A stretch of 64,000 bases of DNA from Actinomadura alba (GTDB taxonomy: Bacteria > Actinomycetota > Actinomycetes > Streptosporangiales > Streptosporangiaceae), in contig NZ_JABVEC010000009.1 of the NCBI RefSeq assembly GCF_014323705.1, positions 62,001 to 126,000 on the forward strand. Reading direction: 5' to 3'. Each line of letters opens with the position of its first letter. Within the stretch, counting starts at the first letter, position 1. The notes under the pieces were generated by a model. The model saw nothing but the letters and a program-made list of their open reading frames with translations. It was not told the DNA's origin and searched no databases. The position numbers and the translations under genes were made by a program. This document shows positions 25,995 to 33,592 of this stretch, piece by piece.

Positions 25995-26981
25995 CTACTG
26001 CATGCTCAGTCGGTGCGGGTGGTCGAACGAGATCGGACAGGTGAAGACCCACAGTGAGTAACCGCGGCCGATGACGATCTCAGTGGGAGTCGATCGGCTC
26101 GGATGCTCGTGGAACTCGCTCTCAGGCCCTGCGTCCTCGATGGGCCGCCAGCTCTGCGTCCCGTCCCATTCGCTGCTGTCGATCCTCAGCAGCAGTTCCA
26201 TGTCGGCTCCACAGTCGCAGACCATCGGCATGGGGTCGGTGAGGTTCCAGGCGGCGTAGCCGCCGACCTTCCAGCCATCGGCGATCGACAGTTCGTAGAA
26301 GTACCGGTTCCCGCTGGACTTCTCCCACGCCCTGATCCGCTCCCTCAGATCACCCGGCAGAAAGTCATCGTAGGGGTACTCGACGAACTGTTCGGGATGC
26401 AGGACGCAGGGGTTGGGGAGGTACTCGTACTCCATCACCTCGGGCTCGGGCTGCTCGGCGAGGACGTCGGTTACCTCGGCCGAACGCCGCCAGCGCAGCT
26501 CCAGCGCGGGGCAGTGGATGTAGTCGTGGTCGCGCGGGCACCAGAGGATCTGGAGGACATCGGCTCCAGGCGGACCGACCAGGTCAGGTACGTCTCGGAG
26601 GTAGAGCTGGGCGACGGCGAGCATCGTGGTCGGCGTATCGGGGTCGGCGGTCTCGCCATCGAGGCGGCGGAGCTCGTCATGTTCCTCGGGCGTGAAGGCG
26701 GACCGCTCTCCTCTGCGTGTCCGTCCCCAGGCCGCCGACAGGAGGCGTCTGCGGCGCCGCTCGGCGTCCAAGCGGACGAAATCACCCTCGTTCTCGTGCG
26801 GCTCAGTGCACACCGGCCACGGCTCGCCGGAGGGCCAGAGCAGAGGTCCGCCGACCGAGCTGTCACGTACGCCCGGCGTCCCGGGCCGCGGATGAAGGCG
26901 CGTGGCCGTACGGGCGAACGGCGCGATCTCGGGAAACACGGCCGCGATGTCCACCGGGCGCGGCGGGGTCGTACGGGTCAT
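25995..26981 (-). CDS. DUF1963 family protein
   Basis: 328 aa. VFPEIAPFARTATRLHPRPG near the start, VGGPLLWPSGEPWPVC near residue 43, LYLRDVPDLVGPPGADVLQILWCPRDHD near 125 and a terminal PMVCDCGADMELLLRIDSSEW followed by GRGYSLWVFTC are in keeping with DUF1963 (YwqG-like) proteins. DUF1963 is listed among polymorphic-toxin immunity families; its biochemical role is not settled. Two short copies of its 5' end occur at 10361-10420 and 36421-36490. It lies 56 bases upstream of the SMI1/KNR4 gene on the same strand. Confidence 0.82.
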   Translation of the reverse strand: MTRTTPPRPVDIAAVFPEIAPFARTATRLHPRPGTPGVRDSSVGGPLLWPSGEPWPVCTEPHENEGDFVRLDAERRRRRLLSAAWGRTRRGERSAFTPEEHDELRRLDGETADPDTPTTMLAVAQLYLRDVPDLVGPPGADVLQILWCPRDHDYIHCPALELRWRRSAEVTDVLAEQPEPEVMEYEYLPNPCVLHPEQFVEYPYDDFLPGDLRERIRAWEKSSGNRYFYELSIADGWKVGGYAAWNLTDPMPMVCDCGADMELLLRIDSSEWDGTQSWRPIEDAGPESEFHEHPSRSTPTEIVIGRGYSLWVFTCPISFDHPHRLSMQ

Positions 26982-27061
26982 GCCACCAGAACCTAACGAG
27001 CCCCTCCGTCAGAACGGCGTGGACATCTCTTCGCTTTCGATTTCGTGGGAGCCTCCCGGTT

Positions 27062-27145
27062 GTGTCGGACGATCTCGCCGTAGCGCTGGCGACGGCCGCT
27101 CGGCGCGCCTTCACGGAGGCGCGGCGCCGGCGGCCGGAGGTGGTC
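27062..27145 (+). pseudogene. Possible DUF4303-type gene start, truncated
   Basis: Within the 411-base gap 26982-27392, a GTG at 27062 opens VSDDLAVALATAARRAFTEA followed by an arginine-rich run. This resembles the start of DUF4303 proteins found among immunity genes. Recognisable sequence ends after about 27 codons, so it is at best a remnant. The rest of the gap shows nothing. Confidence 0.3.
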
Positions 27146-27392
27146 CCATCACCAGCGAGATTGGGCTTGTGCTGCTGCGGCGCAGTCGAACGCCCCAATC
27201 GTGGTAATCGACCTGGTGCCAGCCCGTCTCGGATTGCCAGAAGGCAGACTGCTTGTAGCGACACTCATCGGCAATGTCCAGGCAGATCGGTGAGCCCGCT
27301 ATCGGTGAGCACACCGGGATGGCCGGAATGGTTGCGGCGAAACCAGCCGATCTGGTGTACGTGTTGTCACTGGTCTCCGCTTGTATTGTCTC

Positions 27393-28040
27393 GTGTCCGT
27401 CTATGAAGTGATCGAACAGCTGCCTGACATCGAGACTGTGCGCGCCCGGTCGAAGGCCATGGCGATGCTGGACACTGTCCTGAGCCCCGAGTGGGAGTGG
27501 CGCTACTACTCGTATGACTCCCGCTGGTCACCGTCCGACGAGATGGCCTCGATGAGGAATGGGAGCGGCGACGACTACGCAATCGTGTTCTCCGAAGCCG
27601 GGGTCTATGCGCAGGCGTGCAACCACGAGTCACCGATAAGCGCATACCGCGTCTCGCCGCCGGCGCCTTGGCCAGGGCTGTTCGAGTCGGTCCCGGAGGT
27701 CTTCCGCCAGTACGTGGATGAGCCCGCTTTCGCGGACCACAACGGGCTTCCGCGGGCCACCGTGTGCCTGTGGCGGGAGCGCGCGGACTCCGCATGGAGG
27801 TGCGGCGACGTCCACGTCCCGGATGACGACGAAGAGGACGCCGACGGCGCTCAATGGCTGTTCGGGCTCCTGCTGGAGGGCACGGCCGAGGCTTATCGGC
27901 ATTTCGCCGAGGAGAGACTTGATCATGGCACTCCAGTCGTCGACGAGAACTTCGAGCCTGCCCGCCTCGACACCGTCGAGTGCGACCCGTACGACATCGG
28001 CGGGGTCGACCTTGTCTCCGTCGAAGCCGAGGCCTCCTGA
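27393..28040 (+). CDS. Conserved hypothetical protein (immunity-type neighbourhood)
   Basis: About 215 aa from a GTG at 27393; a TTG at 27381 adds four residues and neither has a clear ribosome site. The protein is acidic and tryptophan-rich: LSPEWEWRYYSYDSRW near residue 35, MASMRNGSGDDYAIVFS near 54, PWPGLFESVPEVF near 95 and GAQWLFGLLLEGTAEAYRHFAEE near 150. I do not recognise a named family; it resembles small SUKH- or DUF4303-like immunity proteins in composition. The adjacent SMI1 and DUF1963 genes support that setting, but function is unknown. Confidence 0.7.
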   Translation: MSVYEVIEQLPDIETVRARSKAMAMLDTVLSPEWEWRYYSYDSRWSPSDEMASMRNGSGDDYAIVFSEAGVYAQACNHESPISAYRVSPPAPWPGLFESVPEVFRQYVDEPAFADHNGLPRATVCLWRERADSAWRCGDVHVPDDDEEDADGAQWLFGLLLEGTAEAYRHFAEERLDHGTPVVDENFEPARLDTVECDPYDIGGVDLVSVEAEAS

Positions 28041-28393
28041 CCCGCGCAAAGGACCTGGTCCCTCCGCTGGTGGAACGGGGATACCTCGAGGGCGGAGGCG
28101 CGGCGCTGCACGCGGCGAGCGCGGCGCTGCACGCCGAGGCGGACGGCTCGACCCAGCAGGTCATGCGCGCTGGGTTGCTGGCTCCGCTGACCCACTTGGC
28201 GGCCGGTTGCGGATACACACCGGATCGGGCCCTCGCCGCGATCGCCTCCACAAGGGGGGCCACCGGTATCGAGGTCACCACCGGCCGCGCGGCGAACATG
28301 GCCCAGGCCGGTGCCCTTGACGTAGCCGCTGTGGTCACCGGCGCACTCACCAGCGCGGTGGCGACGACCAGAAAGTTCCTCGCACTGGCCTGA
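28041..28393 (+). pseudogene. GroEL-like C-terminal fragment
   Basis: Directly after the previous stop, the frame reads LEGGGAALHAASAALHAE, then VMRAGLLAPLTHLAAGCGY, then GIEVTTGRAANMAQAGALDV and a final ALTSAVATTRKFLAL. This is the equatorial C-terminal part of Cpn60 (GroEL has VAGGGVALLQA, ALEAPLKQIAINAG, LNAATGEYVDLVAAGIIDP, SALQNAASIA). It is far more diverged than a working GroEL and lacks the first three quarters, so it is the remnant of a chaperonin paralogue. Confidence 0.7.
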
Positions 28394-28546
28394 TCACAGG
28401 GGACGCGACAAGGCGTCCGCGACCTCGTACAGGGAGGAAAGCACCAGATCCGCTTGGTGCAGTTCGCGTTCGGCGTGGGTGGTGGTTACCGCGATCACGG
28501 TCATGCCTGCCGCCTTGCTCACCTTGCCAGGCCTCAAGGCATCGAC
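28394..28546 (-). pseudogene. HAD-superfamily phosphatase, C-terminal fragment
   Basis: The minus-strand frame ending at 28394 encodes KAAGMTVIAVTTTHAERELH, then ADLVLSSLYEVADALSRPL and stop. This is the C-terminal end of a phosphoglycolate phosphatase-type HAD protein (GKAAGM-VIAVTT, ADLV--SL-E). The catalytic N-terminal part is absent: upstream sequence changes abruptly into the lipoprotein gene. Its stop is back-to-back with that of the GroEL fragment. Confidence 0.65.
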
Positions 28547-28550
28547 AGCA

Positions 28551-29378
28551 TCAGGACGGCAGGGCCGGCCCGAGGAAGCCCTTGAGGTCCGTGTAGCCGA
28601 TCGTGACGGTCCGGCCGCCGCAGACCATGGGATAGCCGATCTTCGCCAGGCCGAGGGTGAACTCGACACCCTTGGCCGTCGGGAAGATGCTGACCAGTGC
28701 GCCCTTCTCCCGCGTGATCTCCTCGGCGGTGAAACCGCGTGTGCCGTTCGGAGCGTCTTCGCACAGCCGCCTACCTGGGCTGAAGCGTGCCAGCAGCTTC
28801 TGGAAGTCACTCGCGCCCTGGGCGGTGCGGACTCTCGGAGCCAGCAGGTCCCTCGTGGTCAGATCGTCGCCTGTGGTCACGTCAAGGATCGCGACTGACC
28901 AGGCTCGTGCCGGGACGGCACCAAAATCGGCCCCGTTGACGGAGAACCTGTAGCGGACCGCGACCATACGTGGGTTGACCAGGCCGACCGTCGCGTGCGA
29001 CCGCATCATCGTCGTTCTCGAGGTCACGTCTGCGGCTGCCGGATCGCCCACCTCGGCCAGGTCCTGCTCGAGATCCTCAAGCAGTTCCTCCGCTGCGCCG
29101 CGCAGCCGTGCGTTGACCTTCTCGGTCACCGCGGGGTCCGCCAGTCCGGACACCCGGGCGAACTGCAGCTTCTGCCGGAGTTGGAGCGCCACGTCCTCCT
29201 TGTTAATGCTGACCAACTGCACTCTCGGAGTGGCCGCCGCAGGCGGCTTCGACGGCGCCCGGGATGTCCTGCCGCCCGTCGCCGGGTCCGAACCGCTGCA
29301 CGCGGAAGCCGTAACCGCCAAGGTCACGCACCATGCGAAGCGGTGGAGGGGCAGCAGCACTTGGCCTCTTTCGGTCAC
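28551..29378 (-). CDS. Secreted lipoprotein of unknown function
   Basis: 275 aa. The signal peptide has hydrophobic FAWCVTLAVTASAC with a lipobox (TASAC, Cys near residue 27), so the mature protein is lipid-anchored outside the membrane. The mature part starts with a Thr/Ala/Pro-rich linker, then a mixed domain (LLEDLEQDLAEVGDP near 100, YRFSVNGADFG near 143, AWSVAILDVTTGDDLTTRDLL near 160) that resembles DUF3298/RsiV-like extracellular domains. I cannot assign a ligand. It is divergent from a membrane protein gene. Confidence 0.75.
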   Translation of the reverse strand: MTERGQVLLPLHRFAWCVTLAVTASACSGSDPATGGRTSRAPSKPPAAATPRVQLVSINKEDVALQLRQKLQFARVSGLADPAVTEKVNARLRGAAEELLEDLEQDLAEVGDPAAADVTSRTTMMRSHATVGLVNPRMVAVRYRFSVNGADFGAVPARAWSVAILDVTTGDDLTTRDLLAPRVRTAQGASDFQKLLARFSPGRRLCEDAPNGTRGFTAEEITREKGALVSIFPTAKGVEFTLGLAKIGYPMVCGGRTVTIGYTDLKGFLGPALPS

Positions 29379-29478
29379 GATGAATCGGCGGTCACTGGTT
29401 CTTCTCGTTCGCGATGGCTAGTGTTCCATCATTGATGGCACGGGGTGTACAGCACGTCAAGGCCGAGAAAGGGAAGCG

Positions 29479-30495
29479 TTGGCGAACCCGGCAGACGAGG
29501 CGAATAATCGGTCGACGAATTCGAATTCCAGCGAGTCCTCCTCGTCGCAGCAATCATCATCGCGGCAGGCGGAGGAACCCAGGCGTTGGCTGCGCAGCAA
29601 GCGTTTCCTGACCCACCCGCTCACCATCGCACTGGTGAGCGTCGTCCTGAGCATCCCTGCCGCGGTCATAGCGAGCCGCATCACCAGCGACAAAGATGCG
29701 AAGGCCGGCACTGGAGCGGCCTCGGCGAGCCCTGTACGCACACCCACTGGCGAGCCGCTCAAGGTGACCAAGCTGACCATGGTGCCCCGGCGACTTGATC
29801 ACAGTTGGGTCATGGCACACCCCGTCGATCCCGCCGCGCTGGTCCGACTCAACGCCAACGTCGATAAGGTCGGCGGGGCTCTCGCCGATGAGGCCGACCC
29901 CGTGATGAGAGCGGCCGGGGCGGTCGAACCGACCCTGTCGACCGTTGAGATCGAAGCCGAAGGCAACCGCCCTAAGGTCGTACGGATCACCGGCATCCGA
30001 GCGGTTACGCAGTGCCGCAAACCACTCAACGGCACCTATTTCTACAATCCTCCGCAAGGTGCAAGCGACAACGTACAACTGGGATTCGACCTTGACAGCC
30101 CATCACCGTTCGCCCAGAAGGTGAAACCGGACTCCAATGACGGCCCTCCGCACTTCTACGGCGACTATTTCGCCGACCGGAAATACACCTTGAATCACGA
30201 GGACCAGGTCACCTTCCGGTTGTCCGCCCGCACCTACAAGAGCTACTGCGAGTACCGCTACCGGTTCGACCTGATCGTCGACGGTAAAGCGGATACGCAG
30301 TTCATCCCACGCGAGGGCGAGAGGCCGCTTCAGATCACAGCGGATATCCGTACGGGCTCTGAAAGGTTCGGTCTCGTCGACTGCAACGCCTATCAGCGCT
30401 TCTACATGGGCAAGGTTTTCGTTGCCGGCACGGCCGACCTCGCCGGGCTTCCGTCCTGGAACACTCCCACTCCGGGCAATGGGCCGTGCGAGTGA
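29479..30495 (+). CDS. Single-pass membrane protein with extracellular domain
   Basis: 338 aa from a TTG at 29479 with GGGAAG seven bases upstream. A Ser/Asn/Gln-rich N-terminus of about 40 residues precedes one membrane helix (HPLTIALVSVVLSIPAAVIA near 46-66). The extracellular domain of about 250 residues has four spaced cysteines (AVTQCRKPL, KSYCEYRY, LVDCNAYQ, GPCE) that could form disulfides. No family is recognised. The composition is like that of conserved actinomycete membrane proteins of unknown role. Confidence 0.7.
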   Translation: MANPADEANNRSTNSNSSESSSSQQSSSRQAEEPRRWLRSKRFLTHPLTIALVSVVLSIPAAVIASRITSDKDAKAGTGAASASPVRTPTGEPLKVTKLTMVPRRLDHSWVMAHPVDPAALVRLNANVDKVGGALADEADPVMRAAGAVEPTLSTVEIEAEGNRPKVVRITGIRAVTQCRKPLNGTYFYNPPQGASDNVQLGFDLDSPSPFAQKVKPDSNDGPPHFYGDYFADRKYTLNHEDQVTFRLSARTYKSYCEYRYRFDLIVDGKADTQFIPREGERPLQITADIRTGSERFGLVDCNAYQRFYMGKVFVAGTADLAGLPSWNTPTPGNGPCE

Positions 30496-30926
30496 CGGAC
30501 CGGCCAAGAAGATCTATGCCAGGGGCGTACTCACGTAGGTCGTCCTGAATGTGACGCCGTCCCGGTCAAAGATCAGTGATCAGCTGTGGTCGCCTCTCGC
30601 TCGGCTGTGTGCGCTCTGGGCGCGGACGTTCACCAGGGCTTGCCGTGTGAGCTGCGGCGGGAGCATCCTGGGTGGAGGTGTGGGCGGGGCGGGGTCGAAC
30701 CGCCGACCTTCCGCTTTTCAGTAACAACCACCCTGGTCACAGGGCCTGTGGCGAGGTGTACGGTGCTCGGGGTGCGTTGGCGGCTGTCCATGGTCGCCTC
30801 GGATCGGTGTTGCCGGGCGCGGTCGGTGAGCAATGCCTGCGGCTCGGAGCCCGGCTCGTGCGACTCGATCTCGAACGGGTCACTGTCGCTCTCAGAGCGC
30901 TTTGGCGGGCTTTCCGTGTTCCCGGA
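30496..30926. other. Stretch without intact gene
   Basis: No credible gene. It contains a tRNA-like T-arm fragment (30681-30722, listed separately). The remainder lies downstream of the broken TetR gene and has no recognisable feature. Confidence 0.5.
30681..30722 (-). other. tRNA-like 3' fragment (Phe-like)
   Basis: On the minus strand a perfect T-arm (GGCGG, TTCGACC, CCGCC; 30704-30688) follows AGGTC and a CTGAAAA loop-like heptamer, as in tRNA-Phe (GAA). No acceptor 5' strand or D-arm is present. It is a fragment, possibly an attachment-site scar. Confidence 0.45.
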
Positions 30927-31505
30927 TCAGTGGGAGAAGCGGCTGAGGAGGATCTCGAGTCGCTGTTCGTGGTCCTCGCGGCGGAGCCTGCCATTGCTCA
31001 TGAGGGTGAGCAGACCGTGCAAGCCGCTCCAGAACGTCTCGGTGAACGTCTCCAGATCGTCGTCCCCGGTAGTCGGCCGGACCGTCTCCCGCAGCTCGGT
31101 GAAGGGTGAAGGCCTCTTGCAGGGCCGCAGGTGCCTCGGGCGTGGCGAACGGGAGGTCTACGGCCCGGATGAACATCGCCTCGTACAGTGCGGGCGCTGC
31201 TCGGCGAACTCGGCGTAGGCGGCGGCGACGTCCGTGAGGGCCTGCCCGGGATCCTGTGCCTTCGTGCGGGCCGCGCGCAGCCGCGCGGCCAGGTCGGCGA
31301 ATCCCTCTACCGCGACCGCCGCCATGATCGCGTCCTTGCCCTTGAAGTGGCTGTACAGGACCGGCTGGCTGTACTCGATCTCGGTGGCCAGCCGTCGCGT
31401 GGTCACCGCGTCCCACCCCTCGGCCTCGGCCAGCTCCCGGGCCGCCGTGATGATCAACCGTCCCCGCTCTGCCCGCTCGCGCTCACGCCGCGTCTGGATC
31501 GACAT
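30927..31505 (-). pseudogene. TetR family regulator with two frameshifts
   Basis: The start (MSIQTRRERERAERGRLIITAARELAEAEGWDAVTTRRLATEIEYSQPVLYSHFKGKDAIMAAV) is a textbook TetR DNA-binding domain. A missing base near 31187 ends the frame at 31158, where homologues would continue RPALYEAMFIRAVDLPF; that sequence is present in the next frame. Seven extra bases near 31108 (TTCACCC before TTCACC) return to the original frame, which ends at 30927 with FSH and stop. Together the pieces give a normal 191-residue regulator. Unless these are sequencing errors, the protein is inactive. It is divergent from a DUF4267 gene. Confidence 0.8.
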
Positions 31506-31553
31506 GACTCAGATTCTAGCGCTGCTCGCACAACTGTCGACGCTATGTTAGTG

Positions 31554-31581
31554 TTGACAACATCCCTAGCGGCGCTAGATT
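31554..31581 (+). promoter_or_regulatory. Promoter of DUF4267 gene with overlapping inverted repeat
   Basis: TTGACA (31554-31559), a 16-base spacer and TAGATT (31576-31581) form a good sigma-70-type promoter. TGTTGACAACA (31552-31562) and CTAGC-GGC-GCTAG (31567-31579) are inverted repeats within it, fitting control by the divergent TetR. Transcription would start only about 8 bases before the ATG at 31596. Confidence 0.55.
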
Positions 31582-31595
31582 TCTGGAGTCGGATC

Positions 31596-31967
31596 ATGCT
31601 CAGCCCCCTCGCCTACGGCCTGGCCGTCGTACTGACCCTGTTCGTCGTCTTCATCGGTCTGCGCTTCCTCATGGCGCCCCGCGCCTCCGCCGCCGGCTAC
31701 GGCGTCCCCGCGAAAGACGACGGCGACCCCGCCTACCTCACTATCAAGGGCCTGCGCGACCTCACCTTCGGGATCCTCGGCCTGGCTCTGATCGCCTTCG
31801 CGAGCGCCCATGCCGTGGGCTGGTACATGCTCGCCGTCGCCATCGTTCCGCTCGGCGACACGCTGATCGTGTTGCGCCACGGCGGTACTAAGCCGGTCGC
31901 CTTCGGCATCCACTTCGCCACCGCGGTCGTCGTCCTCATCAGCGCCGCTCTGATGTTCGCCCTCTGA
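31596..31967 (+). CDS. DUF4267 membrane protein
   Basis: 123 aa from the ATG at 31596, with GGAG seven bases upstream. Four hydrophobic segments: YGLAVVLTLFVVFIGLRFLM, FGILGLALIAFASAHAVGWYMLAVAIVPL and FATAVVVLISAALMFAL. APRASAAGYGVPA near residue 28 and IKGLRDLTFGILGLAL near 50 are typical of DUF4267. Function is unknown; such genes are commonly next to TetR regulators, as here. Confidence 0.8.
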   Translation: MLSPLAYGLAVVLTLFVVFIGLRFLMAPRASAAGYGVPAKDDGDPAYLTIKGLRDLTFGILGLALIAFASAHAVGWYMLAVAIVPLGDTLIVLRHGGTKPVAFGIHFATAVVVLISAALMFAL

Positions 31968-32758
31968 CAGGGGTTGCTTCGATGTCCCTGATCAAGCCCA
32001 ATTTCATTGAGCCTGTGTTTGAGAAGTGCCGCCATTGGTATCCGAGGGGTCGTGGTCCGGGTCGGATGGCGAATCCACCGCACCCGAGACCGCCGAGGAG
32101 TACCAGCCGGTGATTACATAGCCGTCCCTGTGCAACGCGGCCCAACCGGTAGGCCAAGATAGGCCGCGCGGAGGGGCCGCATGGGTAGAAGCGGCATTGT
32201 TCGCCGCCCGGCTCATCGAATCAGGGCATTCCCCGGCCAAGGCTGAACGGCTCGTTTCGGGGCTGCCCGGCTGGTGGGCCGCACCCACCAACGCCGTCAC
32301 CGGTCTTATCGCGATCAGAACACTCTTCGCCGAATACCTGGCTCAGAATGGGCCGATCCGTCTGCGAATAAGACGTAGGCGGAACGTTGCCGCAGGTCAG
32401 ACATGGCTGAGGTACCGAGCCGGCTAGCCTTTGGTCTACGGCTCAGCTCCACTGCTACGAGGAGAAACCACTATTCGTCCGCGTCCGCCTCAGTCAGGGT
32501 GACTTCGACGTGCTGCTCTCGGTGCCCCGACTCGGACGTGGGGGATGGGAGCCGACGTCGTCGCCGTACCCGCGGGCACGCCCAGGCAGGTCCGCGGCAC
32601 GCCCGGCATGGCCGAGCAGGCGCTCACCTTCTCGGGGCGTTCCCGTTCGCACGACCGGACGATGGTGAATCGAGCCGTAGGAATCGTCGTGGCCACACGG
32701 CCACCTGTCCACAGAGGCGACATAGTGGCGTCGCAGAGATGCCAGTCAAGCAGTCGGT
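31968..32758. other. 791-base stretch without confirmed gene
   Basis: Two plus-strand frames, from 32197 (MFAARLIESGHSPAKAERLV, ending 32427) and from 32545 (MGADVVAVPAGTPRQVRG), and one minus frame at 32004-32300 look partly protein-like, but none has a ribosome site or a family I recognise. They may be worn fragments of lost genes. Confidence 0.35.
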
Positions 32759-33505
32759 TCAGCGAAGTGCGGGCGTGGTGAACTGCGCGTCGGCGACATC
32801 ACTCGAGCGCAGCAATGGCGGTGACAGCAGCCGTGCGGCTCCGCAGCGGTATAGCGCGGCGGGGCGGCCGATCTCCGGGGAGCGGTGTTCTCCGGTGGGC
32901 CGCAGGAAACCGTGTGCTCTGGTCACCTTGCGCCGAAAGTTGCTCGGATCCAGCTTGAACCCCCAGACGACCTCGTAGACCCGACGTAGTTCGGCCACGG
33001 TGAACGGCTCTGTGCAGAACGCGGCGGCAATCGTCGTGTATTCGAGTTGCGATCGTGCGCGCTCCAATGCTTCGCGCAGGATCAGGACATGGTCAAAAGC
33101 CAGAGCGATCTGGCCGTCCAGCACCGCTTCCACCGGCACCCAGTCGGCGGCGCGGGCGTCTGTGCCGGCTCGGGCGATCGGCAGGTCGGGGCTGAGGGCC
33201 AAATAGGCCACGGTGATGACCCGGCCGCGAGGATCCCGTTCTGGATCCCCGTACGTGCGGAACTGCTCCAGGTGCAGTCGGCTGCCGTCCACGCCGGTCT
33301 CCTCCTGCAATTCCCGCAGCGCCGCCCCGTCCAGATGCTCTCCGACGCGGACGTATCCGCCGGGCAGAGCGGGCCAGTCCGCGAAGGGTTCCTGACCACG
33401 TTCTATGAGAAGTACATGAAGCTGGTCATCACGCACGGTGAAGATGACCAGGTCAACGGTCACTTCGACCTGTGCGTGCTCGCGCCGTTCAGTCTTGTTG
33501 ATCAT
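32759..33505 (-). CDS. NrtR-like Nudix transcriptional regulator
   Basis: 248 aa. The N-terminal Nudix domain has VTVDLVIFTV, LHVLLIERG, WPALPGGYVR and a complete Nudix box (GYVRVGEHLDGAALRELQEE near residues 50-72). The C-terminal 90 residues (FTVAELRRVYEVVWGFKLDPSNFRRKV) are the winged helix of NrtR-type regulators, which repress NAD-synthesis or sugar genes and sense ADP-ribose. The last 40 residues look disordered. A palindrome typical of NrtR sites lies 45 bases upstream, between this gene and the divergent membrane protein gene. Confidence 0.88.
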   Translation of the reverse strand: MINKTERREHAQVEVTVDLVIFTVRDDQLHVLLIERGQEPFADWPALPGGYVRVGEHLDGAALRELQEETGVDGSRLHLEQFRTYGDPERDPRGRVITVAYLALSPDLPIARAGTDARAADWVPVEAVLDGQIALAFDHVLILREALERARSQLEYTTIAAAFCTEPFTVAELRRVYEVVWGFKLDPSNFRRKVTRAHGFLRPTGEHRSPEIGRPAALYRCGAARLLSPPLLRSSDVADAQFTTPALR

Positions 33506-33549
33506 AAGACCATCTTAAAAGTTACATTGACCTTAAAGCCGAAAGCGAC

Positions 33550-33570
33550 TTAAGGTCGGAGCGACCTAAA
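33550..33570. promoter_or_regulatory. Candidate NrtR operator
   Basis: TTAAGGTCG-GAG-CGACCTAAA is an inverted repeat with 6 perfect arm bases (AGGTCG/CGACCT) extended by A/T on both sides. A further half site (TGACCTTAA) lies at about 33528. The site is 22 bases before the start of the 584-aa membrane protein gene, so that gene may be under the same control. Confidence 0.6.
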
Positions 33571-33592
33571 TCGATTCCTGTGTGGGGGCAAC

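Noticed and set aside
32004..32300. 98-aa minus-strand protein
   Set aside because: No ribosome site, no family, and a competing plus-strand frame of similar quality.
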